This document shows positions 22,314 through 33,645 of a DNA stretch of 64,000 nucleotides, piece after piece. The notes under the pieces were generated by a model. That model was not told where the DNA came from and ran no database searches. It worked only from the letters and a program-made list of their open reading frames with translations. Made by a program: the position numbers and the translations under genes. Source of the stretch: Fasciolopsis buskii (taxonomy: Eukaryota; Platyhelminthes; Trematoda; Plagiorchiida; Fasciolidae); contig LUCM01002273.1 in the NCBI GenBank assembly GCA_008360955.1, positions 85,743 to 149,742 on the forward strand, read 5' to 3'. Position 1 is the stretch's first letter. Each line of letters begins with the position of its first letter.

Positions 22314-22862
22314 TTACTCGGAGGTTGTGTAGGAGAGGGAGGAATTTTTCAGATCCCGATCCACCGCAGGTGCTGCGGTGGTCTCAAGCAGAGATGCTTT
22401 ACATCTTATGGGACTTAAAATTGGGGGAGTGGGAGGGCTTTGGGGCCGAGGACATACGGGCGTCTCAGGATTTACTTTCGATCCTCGAGAAACCTCCCTT
22501 TGCAGGGGAGTTTTGTCGGTACACATATTTATTTTACTAAATCGGGTGTGCTTGGCAACAATTTGACAATTGTTGATAAATTTTTCAGCCGCAGACTCGC
22601 CCGTAAATTGGAAACGTATGGGGCAATCGTGGCGCTGCAACGTTTCCCTTAATTTAGTGCAGTTGCACTCGTGATGAGCCATACCGCAAGCGTTAAGAAT
22701 GCATGACTTCACCATTTCTGGGGGAAGGCACTCGGTAACACTGAATAAAACAGCGTTTTTAGCTGCAGCAATGCTTTTTCGAACTTCGGTGGTGATTGAG
22801 TTCAAAAGGCGGCGTGTGGATATTAGGCTTTGAGAAGCTAAATGCAAAAATGTGTCTTCCAT
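22314..22862 (-). CDS. ORF1 protein of CR1-like LINE B (open, N-terminus truncated by a stop)
   Basis: An uninterrupted 182-codon frame with VRKSIAAAKNAVLFSVTECL, PPEMVKSCILNACGMAHHEC, TKLRETLQRHDCPIRFQFTG and AAEKFINNCQIVAKHTRF. It resembles the ORF1 product of flatworm CR1-like LINEs, an RNA-binding partner of the ORF2 protein. The same core recurs, decayed, in LINE C. The frame continues upstream past one stop (about 22880) with PDGAQKTIDFEQMIKN, so the original start lay further up near 23.0 kb and the present ATG is probably internal. The tail is Pro-rich (CPRPQSPPTPPILSP). Function is inferred from family position only. Confidence 0.7.
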   Translation of the reverse strand: MEDTFLHLASQSLISTRRLLNSITTEVRKSIAAAKNAVLFSVTECLPPEMVKSCILNACGMAHHECNCTKLRETLQRHDCPIRFQFTGESAAEKFINNCQIVAKHTRFSKINMCTDKTPLQREVSRGSKVNPETPVCPRPQSPPTPPILSPIRCKASLLETTAAPAVDRDLKNSSLSYTTSE

Positions 22863-22990
22863 TGACTGAAAATTCTTCTAAATGTTTTTTATCATCTGCT
22901 CAAAGTCGATGGTTTTTTGTGCGCCGTCTGGTATAGGTCTTCGAGTGCTACAGAACCTGGGGTGCTCAAATCTGGTGCGACTTATTTTCA

Positions 22991-25000
22991 CCATTTGTTT
23001 TCAAGTGCGTGGTGGTCCGTTTTCTCGCTTGACCCACTAGACGACTGGCAATAGAACTGCGGAAAACTTTATCCGAAGGCATTTGTGCTTTGTAGTTTTG
23101 CAATGCTTGAAGTTAGATCAGGTCAGAGCTGAAAGTCTGACAATGTCAGCAATATAGTCAGGCAGAGAGCAAGTCGAAATTTGACACTCAGAAAAATTTA
23201 GCGAATTTTTCTGACCAAAAAGAAGGTTTCACTTTTCTAAAAATGCTAGAAGGATAACTTAGTAGACTAAAAAACAAAGCCGTCAACTCACACGAGGTGC
23301 GATGTAACGCAGTTCCTGAGGCGGCAAAGGGTGATCCCAGTTCATGAGAAGCGATACGGTTTTCAAATAACAGTAATTCCAAGCGACTGTAGTGGCAATC
23401 GAGAAACATAGTCGAACAGAGTATCTGAAAACAAACAACGAAATGGGGATGAAACGGAACTGCAGCGCAGCCAGTCAAAGGGCTCGAACAGCCGTTGGCA
23501 AATGAATTCTCGATCTAATAATATAGCATCAAATGGAAAAGGGCCCTTTCGCTGTTTAGTCATCCCGAAATATATGCACATCGTTGCTGGTAGCAACAAT
23601 AGCCCGGCAACTACTTCATAAAGCAGGTACAATTTCCCCAATGTTTTCATTTTCATTAAACTGCTTTTCAGCATTCACCAAAAACTGCCCCTAAATATTT
23701 AACTTTTCCGTCGTAAATGCCCTTTCTTACTTTTCCGAAGTCCAAATAACCTTATTATATAGCGATAGGTACTGCCCTATCTGTTTTTAATATACTTAGT
23801 TCATGACAGTTGGCTGACAACGAGCGCTCAACAGCCACCGACTCAAGTGATCTAATCACCTCCAGCTATCCGTTTATCAAACATAGTTTTCGCGCATGCT
23901 ACGACCTCATGCGCAACGTCCGACACACTCCCTCGGCGAATGCCACAGCTTGGCTCTTGTAGCTTGTCACATCCCAGTTCTGCGTTTTTGCCATTTAGTC
24001 AGCCTCATTCTCGTCCTTGAACTCACTGAACGACAGTCGTACAAACAGAGATGTTTGTCTTGCGGGGTTAATTCGATAATGCGTGAATTTATTGACACGA
24101 ACAAAAGCAAACATGTCCATTAGCATCAATTTGCTTTGTGCCCGCTTTGAGTTGAGTGAATAAAGTGGCCCCCAACCAATTTACCTATATTTGGTAAAGT
24201 ACTTTCAGCTAGACCACATAGATGCCTAAAAAGAACGATTGGAAGACATGTCGCAAACAGGCGACAGCGCTGATTGCTTCAAAATTCGCCACCCATGGGA
24301 AGATATGTTGTGAGAATTATCATTTCCTCCGAAATTTTATTTTCCTGGCGGGCGTGTTTAATCGATTCGGGCTAAAACCTTAACGAACCCACATGCAGAT
24401 GACACCCATATTGAGTTAAGACAGGCTTGTTAAAACATAAAAAGAAGAATTGATCGCTCCACTTCGGCGAGAAATCACCAATCGATTCTATTCAGCGGCG
24501 CTGCCCCCAGTTTCCATCAATTTTAGTGGGAAACACTAGGGGGGGCAAAACGTTTGGTATTCAAAATCGGGGTGCTTGTATTGGTCTTCGGTAATAAACA
24601 CCCCCTGGTTGATTCCTCTTTTTGGCCGATTAAAAAATCCCAAAGCGAAGATTTTCCCCTCTTCGTCGATTGACGTAACCAATTTCATGCCGTTGCAGAT
24701 CGTTCACCAGATTAATGGATGAATCTAATCAAAGCCTGTTACAGATGCAGCCCGACCTGCTGCCGATGAAAAAAGAAACGCGCCCACAAGATGTGCACCC
24801 TTTCTTCCTGTAACATTACTGATACATTTAGTTCAATGTTCTGCTAAATATTATCCAAAAGAACAGCTGAAGTAAAAATCGGAAAGGCCGTCTTTGTTCA
24901 TAATAATAGGGGCTCTTTTACGCGGTCATTTTCCAGGGCGCCTACAATGTCGCAAATGAATACAAAGTAGTGCAAAACATGCCTAAAATTTTGGTTGACC
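22991..25000. other. No recognised gene (2 kb)
   Basis: The one frame worth noting is on the - strand at 23363-23674 (103 codons). It begins MLKSSLMKMKTLGKLYLLYE, followed by a hydrophobic stretch like a signal anchor. No homologous family was recognised and no splice context could be established. The rest is short frames without motifs. Confidence 0.4.
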
Positions 25001-28000
25001 ATGTCCCTGGTGTACATGGACCGTTTCGCACATTCCAACAGCATGTGAAAAATGGAACTTTTGGGCAGTGTGTAAGGTCAAATTGGCCTATCGGACGGGA
25101 TGGGTCCAGTGCTAGGTTTGATGGCAATCCACAATATGCCCCGAATTTCCGGCCGAATATGAACGAATTGTCACTGTACCGATCTGGATTATTCAACTCC
25201 TGTCAATTCTGCCACAACTGGTGCTCCCCCTTTTAATTCCGTTGTAGCTTTTTTACTGGAGTTCAACAAAACCCTATCTTATAGATACATACATGCAAAA
25301 TTCTATTTGTTGCCTCCATGAAACTGAGAGATGGTCTTCAACTTTCCGATAAAAAGACAGGCTCTCCGCTGAAGGCCGTAGTCCGTGATACCCCAGAATG
25401 ATGCTGGATTTGCTAAGCAAACTGTGCAGTGACAGCAAAAGACCAAAGCATTTTTGGGAAGCCAATTCAATTCAAATCAGTTATGACGTTCCATTTCAAC
25501 TATATAGCATTTCTTTGGTTTCATTTGTTTTGTCACCCCAGGTTTGCTCTTTTCTGGTCAGGCCACACCTTTGAGGCGCTTCCTTCTCTAATCCTGCGCA
25601 TCGGTTTCTATTCTCGCATCGATCGCACGTGCGACGAACTTGGTAAAGTCCAGGCTAGGTTTGCTCCGACCAAACTTAGCAAGAAACCAGTGAGAACCGC
25701 GGCGCCTAACCGACGAGAACCCAAATCATGGACTGCACTTCTCTTTTATAAATGAAATAACGGGCTGTAATTGCAACTTGGCAGCTTTCCTTTCGTTTTA
25801 GTCTCCCTGTTGTCTTGCTTTGTTTAGTTTACACCGGCCGCAGTTCGGTTCTTAGCGGTAGTGTGCAACCTTTATGAATCGTGACTGACGAGTATGCATA
25901 TTAGTTCCAAGTACATGCAGTATTGCTTCTGGCTTAGCTGTTGATCAGGATATTGTTCCATCCACGCTAATTTGGAGCCACGATATACGCAGCACACCTC
26001 TTGCTTTTGAATGCTGCCTCGAGTATTCGCTATTTTGCTGACTCAGGAGATTAAAAATCCAACAGATTTCCGGGGTTTGCTGCGGAAGTCCTCTGAAGAT
26101 AGCCCCGGACATCGTGGCAGTGGTAAATGCACTCAGCGGAGGTGGCATTTAGAGGCCAAGATGACATTCTTTCTCTCTAATTCTTAAAGCCCTAAGGATA
26201 GCCACTTTTGAGGTAAGAGGCGCCAGTGTCACCATACCGAATCATCTCGGTCTTTTAGATACCAGGCAGGGTACTGAATTTTAATTGGACTCCATGCTCT
26301 TGGACATCATGAAAACTTATTAAAGCCAGGACAAAAGGCACAAGAGAGGTTGCATGAGCAGGTTCACCTTTGGTGAAATTGGTGATAGGATTTGCGAAAG
26401 GCAAGGCTATATCCCTTGCGGTTATCACATGTTTGTCCTTGCATGTGAGACACAGAACTTTGAAAAGCAGTTCCCGAGTCAACGTGGTTTGCTTCTGACT
26501 GAATTAAAAGTTATTTACCTTTCTTATTTCGACGTAAATATTCTGTCACTCTCAACTGCCTCTCGAATGCCAGAGCTCCACCAAGTAGGTTCTACCCGTT
26601 TTTGCGGCAAATGGCATTGCCCTACGGGACACATGAAACTATATGCGATCTCCACTGCCCCGTTCACTTAGCCGACGACATCAAAAAGCATAGTAATCCA
26701 GAACTGTCCACAGGCTTTCCGTTTGAATAGTGTTTTAGGAGGCCACAGTTCATTTTTGGGCCTGTGGGACCAAACGAGAAACTCCGCAGTTTTATCACCG
26801 AAGTGAATAGCGTGCCTGCACAAATGAGCAAACATTTGGCTTCCGACGACTTCCCATTTCCCATATCTCTACCTCTTACACAGCTATCGTGCATATCCGA
26901 AGTGGTCTCCTTTTCTATCTCGCCACCAAACGGCATAATGATTTTGACAGACGCACATTATTCAAACGACTGTCTGCACTAGCTCTTTCGCAATATTGTC
27001 GGTGATTTCGTTAAACACAACAAACCTCCTATCCTTGCTCTCTTCAAACTGCTGAACTCGCTGATATCGTTTTAGAAAAAAGAAAATCTCTCAGAGTCAT
27101 CTGCCTTGATGTTAGGCATTCATACAGCTGCTCTATAGGGTGCCCATTTTATAGCCGCCAACCACCGCCTTTGAGAAGGAAGTTAGAAAACGTACTACAC
27201 AATCCCTTACACATTTGTATCACTCCTACTCATCCGAAGATCAAGAGTACGAAATAAATTGGGGGTTCTGAAAACACGCCGGTGGCACAAGTTGGTTCCA
27301 TGAAGAAAAGGAAATCAAACTTCCTTGAACTTACCACCAGATAAAAGAGGTACGATCAGCAACTACATGGTGAATATGCAATTTCTTATTATCATTTAAT
27401 ATGCCTCCTCTGGGCCGATAACATTTTCCCGGTAGTCTTTTTCCTATAGGACAATCATATTAAAGTTTCGCTTCCCCTTTCCGGCACCTTTGACCCCCTT
27501 TCCCATGAGGTCGTATATGCCCTTTCAATGAGTTTCACTCTCCATTTCATCAACATCTATAAGTCCAACCACTCGGTTTCGCCCACTCCTAATTTCAAGC
27601 CGGGGTCTAAAGTTACCATATAATTTGCATACATGCAGCTCCACTTCCGCCGAACCTCACATCTCCTATGTCTTTCCAAGGGAGTCCCTCCTCCAAGTAT
27701 TCCATATATGGTTCCGCTAAAACTCACTGATGTTGCCTTCAGTACAGCTCCGTCTTTCCCACTTCCCAACCAACTCCAAAATCGCCCCCGAAATGTTACT
27801 TCACCTCTACTCGACCATCATCGACATTCACGTTAATTACCAACTTAATTTCCTACTCCCAGTCGCTGAATCTTCCTTCGCGGATAAATTTTACTTGGCG
27901 ACATCGCCCCTTTGTTAATAAATCTATGCGAATCTCTTGGGGCAAACGTAGGTCACAGCTTGACTTCTCCCTTCCCCACCCATCACCAAAATCACCTTGT

Positions 28001-28920
28001 CGTTTCCCAATAGTTCGGAATTATTATTCCTCGGACGCCAAAATTCCCCGAACCATTTGTCACACGTTTCGTTTTTTTGTTCTTGGGAGATTTTGCAATA
28101 CAAACCATCAGTCTTGCACGATTTCCGGGGTACCAACTGTTTTGTCACTTAGAATGGACTCTATAAACCGTGAACCATTTCTCAGCTGTTGTGGATATAT
28201 CCAAGTGCATTTTCGGCCCTTTTGCCTCCTCCCGTAATTATGTCTGCTGCAGTTGTTTACTGCCTGTCCCACTGAATATTGGCTCATTTTACTCACGTGT
28301 TTAAAAGATTTTCACCCCGGATGGGCCTTTCAACCCATGTGTGCTCATCAATTATCAAGAATCCGTAGCCCCATCAGCCGCCACCTGGATGTTTTTGGCC
28401 CTATAGTATACACAGTAGTACGTTCCCTTCCCTAGCCCCAAGCACGCCGACCACTTCCCGATCGGCAGGCGTCAGCAAGACCAAATATATGCTCTTCCCT
28501 TTTATTCTAGGTCGGCCAATTAGTAATAAGTGGACCTTGCATAAGCTGTTTCATTGTTGTCGTTCTTCTCGTCCACATCATCTTTTTTTAAGAAATACTC
28601 CACTATTTTCTTTAAATCCAACCAAAAAGTCCATACATATTTTTGTGACAAGACTACAAATTGTACTTTCATATTTTTTTTCTCGTTGTGCCGTGCTTGG
28701 AGTGAATGGGACATACTGTCTACTGTATTTAGCATGTTTATCATGCGCAAGCAGCCGCTATGACATTAGAACCACGGCGTAACGCAAACCAACAATCCAA
28801 TCTCTCTACGAGCATTATTGCGCAATGGCTTGAAGCAAAATTAATGAAACTCGATGCCTGAAGCGAAGGGTGTTTTCTTCAGGACTGGACTTATATGCGG
28901 CAGTGAATTCATAGGAGAGT
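25001..28920. other. No recognised gene (3.9 kb)
   Basis: AT-richer and pyrimidine-rich stretches (27.4-28.7 kb on the + strand). Longest frames are about 108 codons (25429-25755 +) and 105 codons (26354-26671 +); neither shows a motif I know. No RT, integrase, transposase or tRNA-like signal was seen. Possibly true intergenic DNA or 5' parts of LINEs too diverged to read. Confidence 0.4.
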
Positions 28921-28924
28921 ATCT

Positions 28925-29105
28925 AAAAATTGCAGAGGAAATTCAACAATTGGACTGAATGATGATGTTGGTCCAACAGCGTTCGTGATATAAGTGATGA
29001 CTTATGAGATAATTCCAACGGTCAAAATACTCGAGAAGTGACAAGTTGGTGTGAAGGAGAGAAATCAAAGTGGGAGTAAAGCAAGGGGGACTATTACTGA
29101 ACAAA
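28925..29105. repeat. Dispersed repeat R2, copy 1
   Basis: Aligns by eye to 43640-43825 at roughly two-thirds identity. Shared blocks include AAATTGC(A/G)GAGG, GAGAT(A/T)(A/G)TTCCAAC(G/T)GTCAA, CGAGA(A/G)GTGAC and TTGGTGTGAAGGAGAGAAATC / TTGGTGTAAAAGGGAGAAATC. Class unknown. Confidence 0.55.
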
Positions 29106-30960
29106 GCAAGATGTAATGCGTTGCGCAGGCAATTATCTGTTTTACAGGACCTAGGCATGCGCTGTGGTTCTGGGTGGGGCATCTGGACTGCTTCACATTG
29201 CGACTTATATTGTGCGATGCCCGTTGGCGGTAGTATACGGGCGGTGGCTCGGCTGCCGTCGAACAATGTGCTTACAGCAAAACGTGGTGGGTACCATGGT
29301 GGACAGCGGCATTTTTCATTTGCCCGTATTACATTTACAAGAATCTGGCGGTGAGCAGGTATTAAGATTCCAGGCATCGAACGGATGGCAGATCCGGAAA
29401 GGGTAGACGGAGGGAAAAGAAAATCCTGGAATATGTTTCCGCCAGCAGTTAAGAAGAGTAGACAAAAGATGAAAGCAATGGTTGAATTTGTTTAGACGGG
29501 AGGCAGAAATTTTGCGACGCCATGTGTTAATTGCTGTGTGGTTCTGAAGTGAACTGTTCGCGGCAAAAGTAGTTCTGCAGAATAACACTTGGCGAATGGG
29601 CTCGTTTTGGGGAGCATAGAGCTACAGTGCTCGCTGGATGAAGTGCTGCAGATGTTACTTAAGTCATGATGACAGAGCTGGCTGTAGTGAGAGGTAATGA
29701 CAAATTTTGAATATCCGGTAGGGTCTAGAGGTCACGGATGAGGCCCAATAGCTTGTTTGGTTTGAGGCCGGTGTGTTGGTGAAACGAAATCAGCACGTAA
29801 CCATAATGATCAGAATTGTGATTGCCAGTAGATCAGAAATTACCGTCTAAGGTTGTGTGCGCTTTCACAATGGGCTTTATCGTGATAAAAGTGGGGGAAT
29901 TGGTTAGCTACCTCGGAGGATACCTTCCAAGGCTGGCCATATAGCGAACTAAGGGCAAGTAACCATTAAAATGATTGAAAACAAGGCAATACAAATAGCT
30001 TGTTGTACGCCTTTGCGCACAACGTCATTTGTCATTTCCACTACTGTGCGTAAAATGGTAAACAATGCAAGTCAATCGCTGCGTCACCTTAGGGACCTTT
30101 CGCTCTGTTGGGGACCAAAAATTAACTTTTAAAGAAAGTTTGCGAGCAAAAAACAATATGAAACTGTTTCTCTCGTGTTTGGCGGTATTTACGCTCAACG
30201 ATTATCTCAACCAGGCGTTTTGTCAATTCAATTCACTTTATTATTTCGTTTTTTCTGAGTCACGGGAATTTGGGGGCCCTGCTGTCTGATCAACCACCTC
30301 ACAACACTACCTACTGCGGTCTCATGTGGGGTCACCCTGTGTTCATCAACCGCATCGGCCATCGAATGGTACCACAACTGCACTGGGACATGGGTCACAC
30401 GCCATGGCTCAGGTGGGCCTGATGATGACAACGGTGTATTCCTTGTTTATGTGACATTTCTCAGCTGCAAGACGAATGCTTGGAGCGCAAAATGAAATTC
30501 ACGTAAAATTGGAGGCAGATCAACGCGGCTTTCTGTTTGAAACCTTAACAGCGCAATCTAATCACAGGACAATTTGGAGTAAGAGCTACGGAATTGCCAA
30601 CGCAATAAGACTAATGCTTATAACTGCTCGAGGTTTAACGTCTATATAGAAGCATGGCAAGTGGCCGGAGGCTATTTTCGAAAGATTGTGGGTGACGAGG
30701 TACATATTTTGGAATTAATTTCAGCAGCACTGTTAATAATTTAGGTGGAATCCGGAAACATGTTGCCGTAACCATGGTGACAGCGGGTCTTGCGACTCTT
30801 GAACAGACAATGAAGGGAAAGGATGCATCGCGAAGAACACAAGTAACTTATTACCAGTAGCAGCTTGAATAGTGACAGGCCGAAACTGCCAAGGACTGTG
30901 GGTTATCGATGGAGCCCTAGTAAGTGTTACGGCTGAGATGGAAACGAGTAGTCCTGATGA
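29106..30960. other. No recognised gene (1.9 kb)
   Basis: A - strand frame of 144 codons (28943-29377) overlaps the R2 copy and has no known motif. The rest is short frames. It may belong to the same unidentified element as R2. Confidence 0.35.
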
Positions 30961-31215
30961 GTGATGTGCAGCAGTGTTGAAAGTCTGTGGCTTCTTAATG
31001 CAACACGGTTGACCCCGTTCTTAGGAGTATTACTATATCGCCAACCTCGGAGAGAACCGGCCGAAGGACACATGCCTCATTTAATAAAAACTTATCCCAG
31101 GGAGGTAGATTCCTGTGGTGGTGATAGTAGTAGTAGTAGTAGTAGTAATAGCAGTAGTGGTGGTAGCAGTGAAAGTCGTTATAACCTCAGAAAGGGGCGG
31201 CAGTGCAAACCCTAA
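30961..31215 (+). other. Open frame with Ser-rich stretch and YNLRK end, possible LTR-element pol tail
   Basis: An 84-codon frame reads MPHLIKTYPREVDSCGGDSS, then a serine run encoded by AGT repeats, and ends SRYNLRKGRQCKP. YNLRK-type ends occur at the tails of some LTR retrotransposon polyproteins, but no integrase is visible upstream, so this is only a suggestion. Confidence 0.25.
31116..31172. repeat. Imperfect (AGT)n trinucleotide tract
   Basis: GATAGTAGTAGTAGTAGTAG continues with AAT, AGC and GGT variants. It encodes a Ser-rich run in the overlapping + strand frame. Confidence 0.9.
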
Positions 31216-32151
31216 ATGGACTGGGCCGGTGGAGGCATTCCTCAAGATAAAGTGGATTATTTAAAGGTGGAAAGTAGTTGTGAGTGGCGGAGGAGAACGA
31301 TGAGGTATGCGGATGGGTGGAATTTTATTGGCGTTGGGGGAGAAATTGTGTGGATTAGGTGGAGCAAGTTCTCGTTGAGCCAAAGAAGACGACTGGATAC
31401 TCAAAAGGGACAGCGGTCTTGTGATTGGTGAGTTTATGAAGGTATTACAAATGATAGGAAAAGGGTAATAGTTGTCATTTTTTCAATAATGGTTAAAGCG
31501 TAAAGAGCGGGGCCACAGTTAACAGTGGGCGGCCCATGGGGATGGTAGTTAGATGAGGCATTTAAGAAGAGGCTGAGGTGGTGGACTTTGGTCTGGTAAA
31601 GTCTGGTATTAAATTGCTAATCTAGAATCGGCTAGGTTGGAGGCACAAGAACATTCTCTCTAGGTATTTTAGCGGCAGATTGGTGAAACTTGCCCTTTTC
31701 TGAATAACCAGTTTCGCTGTTTACCGAAGCGAAAACCATTTTGGAAACAGCAGCTGCCCTGACGGAGATAACGTTAGCAGTTTTTAAATGTAGCTGGGGC
31801 ATTTTGGTATACATATGTCTCTAAAAACGGCTCAAAACTCCACTTCCAGGAATTCGAAGAGGGTTGGATAAACTCCAGATGGATTGCGTGCTCGTAGGGT
31901 TGAGGAGTAGGTGGCCTGCAGCTTTGGAAGGGTAAACATGAGAGTCATATGAAAAGAACTTTCTGTGAATCAGGTAGGGGCTGCCATTGGAGAAGCATGA
32001 AGGGAAGCCAGAGTATTGCGCGGGTTGGGAGTAGCCCGCATCAGGAGGTTTGTGGCTATGCTCCGCGAATCTGATACCTAAAGTTGGGGCACTGGGTTGG
32101 GAGTCTCGTTCACTGTTCCAGTATTGTAGTTAGTGGATTCGCTTAGGTCAT
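31216..32151. other. No recognised gene; probable linker of LINE C
   Basis: Short frames only. On the - strand this follows the ORF1 relic at 32.2-32.9 kb, so an endonuclease would be expected here if LINE C were complete, but I find no NARSL, TETW or GDFN motif. Confidence 0.4.
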
Positions 32152-32894
32152 TCATATGATGATGCGGAAGTCATCACTTTCATTGTCCTCCCCCTTTACC
32201 TTTAGTGGTAGCGTCAGTTGGAGGAGACGTGAGTTGCTGGCAACTGGATGCTCCCTAGTCGATCGCTGCTTCATGTGTTGTTGGAGTTCTAGGCTCCGGT
32301 GAGGGAAAATTATCCAAAGCACTCCGAGGTGGAGGGTTAGAGGGTTCATTGGAATGCTCACAAACAGTTGTTGCTGGTTCGATTCTCGAGTTTCGATTCG
32401 TTTCTATTTACGATGAAATTTCCGAAAACATTTAAACATTATTGAGTTGAGTAACTTGGGCAATTACCACAAATCTGCTGATAAGCTGTCTGACTGCCGG
32501 CTCCTCACTAAATCAAGGAAGAAAAAGATATTCTTAGGGCTGCGATTTTTCTGCATCCTGATAAAATAACGCCAGTGGATCTGCATATATCTTGCATATA
32601 ATATGCAAAGTTTAACCCTTTCGAATGGCAGACGACGTGAAAAGCCAAACACTACAGCACTTTTAGCGGCAGTAACGCGTTTGCGTGGTTCTGTGGCATA
32701 GAATCTGAACAGCGAAGTTCTATTTCGAAATGTTGACGAAGAGGGTTATTTCCACTCTCCAAGATGATGAGAATTTGAGATACCCATAGCGCGATACCTT
32801 TCATTGATTGAACGTGATTTTTGAGAATGATATCTTTTCTTTCTTGGTCAATATCCTTCCTGATGGCTACGGCGCGAATATTGCCCAGAGCCAC
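32152..32894 (-). pseudogene. ORF1 relic of a second CR1-like LINE (LINE C)
   Basis: On the - strand, VTAAKSAVVFGFSRRLPFER and VKLCILYARYM (about 32670-32575) align with the ORF1 core of LINE B (IAAAKNAVLFSVTECLPPEM, VKSCILNACGM). The upstream frame to 32894 (MALGNIRAVAIRKDIDQERK) is open to a stop at about 32652, and a Ser/Pro-rich tail lies near 32400-32150. At least two breaks. The similarity is clear over about 30 residues and weak beyond. Confidence 0.7.
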
Positions 32895-33645
32895 CTATAT
32901 GGGAGTAACCCCGTGAAGAACTTTAGTGCTCGAATTATCACTTGTGACAAAATCAGGCGATATCCGCTTCACTAGACGTACTTTGAATGGTTGATGAGGT
33001 TTTTGCACATTTATTTGTCGATTATTTCATTCATCACTGCAATGCGGTCAGTGTAAAACAGACGTGTACACGTAGAAAAGGTAGAGGGAGAAACGACTCG
33101 ATGGTAGTGTTTGTGACTTCATAGAACATGATAAACCGCCTTCGCAAGAAGAAGCATCTGCTGTGCACGTTTGTCTAAGAGCTACACAGTGAATGCTGTA
33201 GAAGGTATTTCTGATACTGCGGGAAATCCATGACTTCAGGCAAAGGAAATAGAGTTTTCCGAATGTTACTAACGCCTTCAGAGGTTATAATATTCGGACA
33301 TAACCTTAAAGGCGTGGATAACTGACCCGAAGTGACATTATCAGGCCGAGAATACTGCGTTAAATTAGACGGGCGTGAAACTGGACGAGCCACAATGATG
33401 GAAACGGGGGATAGGAGTGAAATCAAAAAGGCCTCAGTCACATAAACACACGTGTGTTCAGTTCACGGGCTGGGTTAGCATGGTCTACCTGAATCATTAT
33501 TGAATCGTACAAGATTCAATGTTTATGGAGGATTCCAGATAGGCGTCGGACCCGAAATCAAGAGGAAGATATGAAGGAGGACATTGTGGATATATGCCTT
33601 CAAGCACGTCCCTGATCATTTGTCCAATAACTGAACGGCAGCCAA
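32895..33645. other. No recognised feature
   Basis: Upstream flank of LINE C (- strand) and of LINE D (+ strand). The - strand frame 33175-33441 (88 codons) has no motif. Could contain the two elements' 5' untranslated regions in divergent orientation. Confidence 0.35.

Larger units (their letters stand above)
18300..22990 (-). mobile_element. Near full-length CR1-like LINE (LINE B)
   Basis: Reading the - strand from 22990 to 18300 gives ORF1, a Pro/Ser-rich region, an apurinic-type endonuclease, a reverse transcriptase and the RT C-terminal domain, the order expected of a CR1-type LINE (about 4.7 kb). ORF1 is open; ORF2 is broken by many stops and frameshifts. It is the most complete LINE in the window. 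The CR1 assignment is from motif style and the known abundance of CR1-like elements in flatworms. Confidence 0.85.

Noticed and set aside
32370..32385. CTGGTTCGATTCTCG as a polymerase III B box
   Set aside because: No A box at a suitable distance and no cloverleaf; chance match.
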